A stretch of 64,000 nt of DNA from Aerophototrophica crusticola (lineage in GTDB: Bacteria > Pseudomonadota > Alphaproteobacteria > Azospirillales > Azospirillaceae): positions 62,001-126,000 of the forward strand of contig MOEB01000009.1 in NCBI GenBank assembly GCA_001939945.1, written 5' to 3'. The notes beneath the pieces are model-generated. The model was not told where the DNA came from. It worked only from the letters and a program-made list of their open reading frames with translations, and did not search any database. Both the position numbers and the translations under genes were made by a program. The stretch's first letter is position 1. Each line of letters starts with the position of its first letter. Positions 60,792 through 64,000 of this stretch are shown here, one piece after another.

Positions 60792-61424
60792 CTAATAGAT
60801 CCCGGTGCGCAGGTCCACATGCTTGCGCGGCACGGCGGCGGTGAACAGGTCGGGCGGCGGCGCCGCATGCACCGCCAGCCAATAGATGTGGTGGTCCATG
60901 AAATAGGACAGGTCCGACCCGCCGGCGGAGGATCGGAAGCGGCCGTTCCAGTCGATCCGCACCACCTCCCCCGCCCTGACGCGCAGCAGCGGCGTGGGCA
61001 GATGCCCCGGCCAGGGCGTGACCCGCAGGGAGGGCCAGGGTTCCAGCAGCCCGATGTCCACGCCGCCGTCCCGAAGGGTCCAGCGCAGGTTGGCCGCATG
61101 GGCCGGCTCCTGGTGTGCCCAGTCATCGGCGGTCACCGGCCCCACCCGTTCCCGTTTGGCGAAACCGTCCCGCTCCAGCGCCCAGACGGCGTGCAGCCAC
61201 GCGTTCCCCGTGGCGCCGGGCGGCAGGGGATGGGCCTCGGCCAGGGCCAGGCGCGCGGCGGCCTTGTCGGCCCCGCGCGTCGCCTTGGTCCAACGCCGCC
61301 AGACATGCTGGATCACCAGCATCCGCACTTCCCCCACCCGATCAAGGCCCTGCGCCACGCCCATCATGCCCGCGGCCACGGCATCCGCATAGGTACCGTC
61401 GCCGCCCGGGCGGGGGCGCGACAA
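60792..61424 (-). CDS. Hypothetical protein (about 210 aa) beside the replication region
   Basis: Soluble protein, Trp- and Pro-rich, with blocks such as GEVRMLVIQHVWRRWTK, NAWLHAVWALERDGF, LLEPWPSLRVTPWPGHLP and YFMDHHIYWLAVHAAPP. I do not recognise it. The start is uncertain: the open frame begins with a TTG (61424) that lies within an iteron, while an ATG-ATG at 61367 is a plausible alternative giving about 191 residues. The text DGTYADAVAAGMMGVAQ before that ATG looks coding. It lies upstream of the motA-like gene by 101 bp on the same strand. Function unknown. Confidence 0.6.
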   Translation of the reverse strand: MSRPRPGGDGTYADAVAAGMMGVAQGLDRVGEVRMLVIQHVWRRWTKATRGADKAAARLALAEAHPLPPGATGNAWLHAVWALERDGFAKRERVGPVTADDWAHQEPAHAANLRWTLRDGGVDIGLLEPWPSLRVTPWPGHLPTPLLRVRAGEVVRIDWNGRFRSSAGGSDLSYFMDHHIYWLAVHAAPPPDLFTAAVPRKHVDLRTGIY

Positions 61425-61765
61425 GAGTCCAGTCCCCGCCCCTGCTGCCCCGGCCCCGGGCGCGACAAGAGTCCAGGAGTCGGGTTGGACTCTGGTCGCG
61501 CGGGCCCTTGCTGATTCGGGATGCCCGGATCATCCGCGACTCCGCCGCCTTCGAAGGGACGGAAGACCGCGCCGGAAGGCTTCAGGCCTGCGGCTCCAGG
61601 CCCCCCGGCCCCAGGAATGCGCCGCAAACCAACGGTTTGGCCGCATCCGGCCGCCAGAACGGAACCGGGGGCACCATCGCTGGCGCCCCCGGCTCGTTGG
61701 ACTTCAGTCGCGCTGGCCCGGACTGGACTCTTGTCGCGCCCCAGGGGCTTGGACCCTGGTCGCGG
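61416..61765. repeat. RepA iterons, downstream cluster
   Basis: Between the hypothetical gene and the repA stop. Copies at 61416-61432 and 61460-61476 (plus, GCGCGACAAGAGTCCAG), and at 61486-61501, 61724-61739 and 61750-61765 (minus, TGGACTCTGGTCGCGC and close variants). A degenerate copy is at 61698-61713 with 3 mismatches. The copies at 61460 and 61486 face each other as an inverted pair. The stretch 61505-61690 has no gene and no other clear signal. Confidence 0.85.
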
Positions 61766-61767
61766 GG

Positions 61768-62709
61768 TCAGCTCCCGGTGACCTGCTTCAAGGGGATGGG
61801 CGGCGAGGAGGGATAAAGGGTCAAGCCGCGCTCATCCACGCTGACCTTCGCCTCCGGATAGGCGGCCATGGCCATCTTCAGCGGGTCGATGAAGCGGGCG
61901 CGGAAGTCGCGCAAGCGGGCGTAGTTGCTGCCGAACTGGGGATACAGCGCCTCCCACCGGACAAGCTGCGGGCGCTTCAGATGGTGCAGCCGGTAGGCCA
62001 GCCAGGCATAGACGTCCAGGGCCACGCTGTGCGGCCCGATGGCCTTCAGCGCCTGCTCCAGCAGGGGGATGGGGTGGTCCTTCAGCTTCTCGAAGAAATC
62101 CTCGCCCAGCACGACCCGCTCCTGCCACAGGGTGCCCTGGCGGGTGTCGGGGGAGGCGAAGGACAGGTCGATCTGGCCGCCCTTGATGATGTCGGACTTC
62201 ATGAACTCCGGCGTGTCCTGGCCGTCCCGCTGCCAAGAGAAGACCAGGTTCGCCGCGGCGATCCGGGCCAGCTGCTCCCGGACCGACTTGTAGGTCTTGC
62301 CGCCGACAGGAATTCCCACCCGGTCCAGGAAGGCGTTCAGGCTCGGGCCCAGCTCCACCTCGCGGCTGCGGTTGCGCACCGCCTGGGTCTGCAGGTAGAT
62401 CAGCAGCAAGCGCGCATGCGCGCCATAGGGCACGCCGCAACGAACCATCTTGCCGCCCGGGGCCGGCAGCAGGCCGGGGCTGATTGTCAGCTTGACGAGC
62501 CCGTTCTCCCGCTCCCAGATCTGGTCGTCGGGGATTTTCTTGTGGGGCAGGGAGGTGAGGGCGAATCCGGTGTAGACCGTCCCCATCTCCGGGCTTTCCA
62601 CCGACAGCACCTCGGCCGCGATGTCCACCAGGGGGCGTTCCTCCGGTTCCACATACATCCTGGCTTGCTCACGGCCATGCTGAAGGACGAGCTGGTGGAT
62701 GGTCCCCAT
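61768..62709 (-). CDS. repA: Plasmid-type replication initiator RepA
   Basis: 313 residues. ATG at 62709 with a perfect AAGGAG box. The sequence fits the RepA_C family of plasmid initiators seen in alpha- and betaproteobacteria: GFALTSLPHKKIPDDQIWERENG near residue 48, in part, CGVPYGAHARLLLIYLQTQAV near 90, NAFLDRVGIPVGGKTYKSVREQL near 125, and a C-terminal winged-helix-like part with VALDVYAWLAYRLHHLKRPQLVRW near 228. It would bind the iterons on both sides of its gene (61416-61765 and 62763-62992) and recruit DnaA/DnaB. No parA/parB or other plasmid genes are within the window, so they may lie to the right. The initiator defines this DNA as a separate replicon. Confidence 0.9.
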   Translation of the reverse strand: MGTIHQLVLQHGREQARMYVEPEERPLVDIAAEVLSVESPEMGTVYTGFALTSLPHKKIPDDQIWERENGLVKLTISPGLLPAPGGKMVRCGVPYGAHARLLLIYLQTQAVRNRSREVELGPSLNAFLDRVGIPVGGKTYKSVREQLARIAAANLVFSWQRDGQDTPEFMKSDIIKGGQIDLSFASPDTRQGTLWQERVVLGEDFFEKLKDHPIPLLEQALKAIGPHSVALDVYAWLAYRLHHLKRPQLVRWEALYPQFGSNYARLRDFRARFIDPLKMAMAAYPEAKVSVDERGLTLYPSSPPIPLKQVTGS

Positions 62710-62762
62710 CGGGCGATCTCCTTTGTCCCGGATGCTGGGACAACGGTCCGTTCCTGTCCACT

Positions 62763-62992
62763 TGGACTCTGGTCGCGAAGCCTAGTTGTAAGGTTAGTTG
62801 GGCTTAAGTGTTGGGTTAGCGACTGGAGTCCTGTGGATAACCGGGGGGTGCGCGACCAGCGTCCAAGCCGGCGCGACCAGGGTCCAGGGGATCGTTCCGC
62901 CCCCGCACCCCTCCAGTCCCCCCGCGACTCCGGCGACTCCGCCGAATCGCGGCCTGGCCGTGGCGGCCCCGTCGGGCGCGACAAGAGTCCAA
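62763..62992. other. Probable replication origin: iterons, DnaA box, AT-rich stretch
   Basis: Upstream of repA, inside the gene-free gap 62710-63140. Iterons at 62763-62778 (minus), 62850-62866, 62871-62887 and 62976-62992 (plus), and a degenerate one at 62819-62832. Between the first and second lies a locally AT-rich stretch (62779-62818, repeated GTTAG/GTTGGG motifs) that could unwind first, next to a perfect DnaA box. Consensus GCGCGACnAGnGTCCA. Together with the downstream cluster this is a typical iteron-controlled origin. Confidence 0.85.
62832..62840 (-). promoter_or_regulatory. DnaA box
   Basis: TGTGGATAA is the exact reverse complement of the DnaA box TTATCCACA. It lies between iterons in the repA upstream region, beside the AT-rich stretch. 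Confidence 0.85.
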
Positions 62993-63140
62993 CGGTGGGG
63001 GGACGGAAGCCGTCCAACTTTCCAGCATCTTGGCTGCCAAGTGTGGGCTTTCGGGCGCGCGGGGACAGGGTTTCCATGCCCAGGGCGAAAAAGGAAGGGG
63101 GCGGCCAAGCGGCCGCCCCCTTCCCTGCCGGATCTGGATC

Positions 63141-63545
63141 TCACCCCCGCTTCAGCGCCCGGAACTGGAACCAGGCGAACTCCGCGTCCACCACGGCCAG
63201 GGCCAGCAGCAGGCCGATGCCGGTCCAGGTCATGAAGGCGTGGTCCACCAGCACCACCAGGGCGGTCAGCAGCGCGCTGGCGACGTTGACCCAGGGGATG
63301 GCCCGTAGCAGCCGCGGCCCGGCGAACAGGATGAGGGCGGCCCCGGCGAGGCACAGCAGGCCCACCCCCCGCACCAAGTCCGCCGGCCAGCCCGTGGCCA
63401 GCAGCAGCGGGTCGGCCACCACCTGCCCGGCCACCCAGCCGCCCAACAGCAGCAGGTCGGTGCCCAGCAGGGCCAGGTACAGGGCGTTCAAGGTGAAGGC
63501 ACGCGGCTTAGCGGGGGCGCGGCGTTCCGCTGTCAGGACGGTCAT
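63141..63545 (-). CDS. Small integral membrane protein (134 aa)
   Basis: 134 residues from the ATG at 63545, which has GGAG 6 nt upstream; nearby in-frame ATGs at 63551 and 63557 are less well placed. Four hydrophobic helices: about 20-42 (ALYLALLGTDLLLLGGWVAG), 55-73, 78-97 and 100-120 (FMTWTGIGLLLALAVVD). The end is FAWFQFRALKRG. I do not recognise the family; small four-helix proteins like this are often under an adjacent XRE regulator. It is divergent from the XRE gene at 63659, with a shared inverted repeat in the 113-bp gap, and is probably repressed or activated by it. Confidence 0.75.
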   Translation of the reverse strand: MTVLTAERRAPAKPRAFTLNALYLALLGTDLLLLGGWVAGQVVADPLLLATGWPADLVRGVGLLCLAGAALILFAGPRLLRAIPWVNVASALLTALVVLVDHAFMTWTGIGLLLALAVVDAEFAWFQFRALKRG

Positions 63546-63606
63546 CGTCATCTCCATCGCTTGGCGTTTCCGATGGCCGCAGCTTCGGCCCATGCCGGGG
63601 GGCCCG

Positions 63607-63627
63607 CAATTACATGCCAGGTAATTG
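63607..63627. promoter_or_regulatory. Candidate operator of the XRE regulator
   Basis: Inverted repeat CAATTAC-N7-GTAATTG in the divergent gap between the small membrane protein gene and the XRE gene. It is AT-rich against the surrounding DNA and lies 32 bp before the XRE start. Symmetric AATTAC/GTAATT sites are a plausible operator for a dimeric HTH protein. Confidence 0.7.
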
Positions 63628-63658
63628 TCGCGCGGCACCGGCCATGGGAAAAGGGGGC

Positions 63659-64000
63659 ATGATGACGAACGCCGCCCCAGCGCCCCGCCCCGCCCGCCCG
63701 CGCGACGAGTTCGGCCCCAGCCTGCGCCGCTGGCGCCAGGCGCGGGGGGTGAGCCAGCTTGACCTGGCGCTGGCCTGCGGCACCAGCCAGCGGCACCTGT
63801 CGTTCCTGGAGACCGGCCGCTCCCGCCCCAGCCGGGGCATGGTCCTGCAATTGGGGGCCGCCCTGAACATCCCCCTGCGCCACCAGAATGAGATGCTGGT
63901 CGCCGCCGGCCTCGCCCCCGCCTTCGGGCCGCGCCCGGCCGACGCGCCGGAGCTGGCGCCCGTCAACCAGGCCCTGGACCACGCCCTGCGCCTGCAGGAC
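63659..64000 (+). CDS. XRE-family regulator with MmyB-like C-terminus, 3' truncated
   Basis: First 114 residues of a longer protein that runs off the window. The ATG at 63659 has AAAGGGGG before it (a second ATG follows directly). The helix-turn-helix is SLRRWRQARGVSQLDLALACG, in part, then QRHLSFLETGRSRPSRGMVLQLGAAL (about residues 20-72). The segment NIPLRHQNEMLVAAGLAPAFG leads into the MmyB-like ligand domain typical of this group. These regulators usually control an adjacent, divergent gene, here the small membrane protein gene at 63141-63545. The effector is unknown. Confidence 0.88.
   Translation, partial: MMTNAAPAPRPARPRDEFGPSLRRWRQARGVSQLDLALACGTSQRHLSFLETGRSRPSRGMVLQLGAALNIPLRHQNEMLVAAGLAPAFGPRPADAPELAPVNQALDHALRLQD

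Noticed and set aside
60691-60882. Longer start for the MotA-like protein
   Set aside because: The extra 64 residues are Pro/Arg/Ala-rich and hydrophilic, unlike any MotA N-terminus; the first transmembrane helix begins just after the ATG at 60690.
1-64000. Search for transposases, integrases, phage genes or a CRISPR-Cas locus
   Set aside because: No protein with transposase, integrase, terminase or Cas motifs was recognised on either strand.

Overview
The window is GC-rich, tightly packed DNA from what looks like an alphaproteobacterium, probably a Rhodospirillales/Azospirillaceae-type organism. I infer this from the gene families (TonB-dependent receptors, MCP, hybrid PAS kinases, IorAB, YfiR modules) and codon use; no rRNA or marker gene is present to settle it. 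I saw no transposase, tRNA, rRNA or CRISPR array. The right end carries a RepA-type initiator gene flanked by iterons and a perfect DnaA box, so the window most likely comes from a secondary replicon (plasmid or chromid) close to its origin.

Layout. 1-1.8 kb: 3' part of a chemotaxis receptor and a small Cys-rich protein. 1.9-7.3 kb: RND efflux pump (permease and adaptor) with a divergent TetR regulator. 7.3-12.5 kb: DUF3750 protein, a large multi-PAS hybrid kinase and an NAD-dependent epimerase. 12.6-24.7 kb: twelve co-directional, mostly overlapping genes for an MSHA-like type IV pilus (secretin, two prepilins, MshEN-type ATPase, platform protein, PilM/N-, PilO- and PilP-like proteins, PilZ protein, prepilin peptidase, TPR protein, PilT). 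24.9-26.2 kb: LysE exporter and a MazF/PemK-like toxin-antitoxin pair. 26.2-33.8 kb: a likely uptake and CoA-activation locus for an organic acid or ester (two MaoC-like proteins, acyl-CoA ligase, TetR, hydrolase, TonB receptor, MFS carrier). 34-40.6 kb: EAL phosphodiesterase, zinc alcohol dehydrogenase, and a TonB receptor/YfiR/hybrid kinase operon. 40.8-44.8 kb: FrhB/BciB-like iron-sulfur flavoprotein, small proteins, a ROK sugar kinase and the truncated tail of a GH13 amylosucrase-like gene. 44.8-51.8 kb: penicillin-binding protein 1C with alpha-2-macroglobulin. 52.2-55.8 kb: IorAB molybdenum oxidoreductase and a membrane LytTR regulator. 56-58.5 kb: tandem RTX-repeat proteins. 58.6-61.4 kb: MotA/MotB-like stator pair and unknown genes. 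61.4-64 kb: iterons, RepA, origin, a small membrane protein and a partial XRE regulator.

The most interesting non-coding signals are: (1) two copies (33.8 and 42.8 kb) of a multi-hairpin element whose loops are conserved while its stems change in a compensatory way; (2) exact or near-exact RepA iteron sequences inside the FrhB/BciB-like coding sequence, 20 kb from the origin; (3) a phased array of LytTR-type direct repeats between the LytTR gene and iorAB; (4) a REP-like palindrome found inside the RND operon and again, in frame, within the 5' end of the penicillin-binding protein gene.

Start codons were moved from the longest possible reading frame wherever a ribosome binding site, an overlap with the upstream stop, or the family's usual N-terminus argued for it; this is stated in each entry. 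All functional calls rest on motif and family recognition by eye, without database searches.
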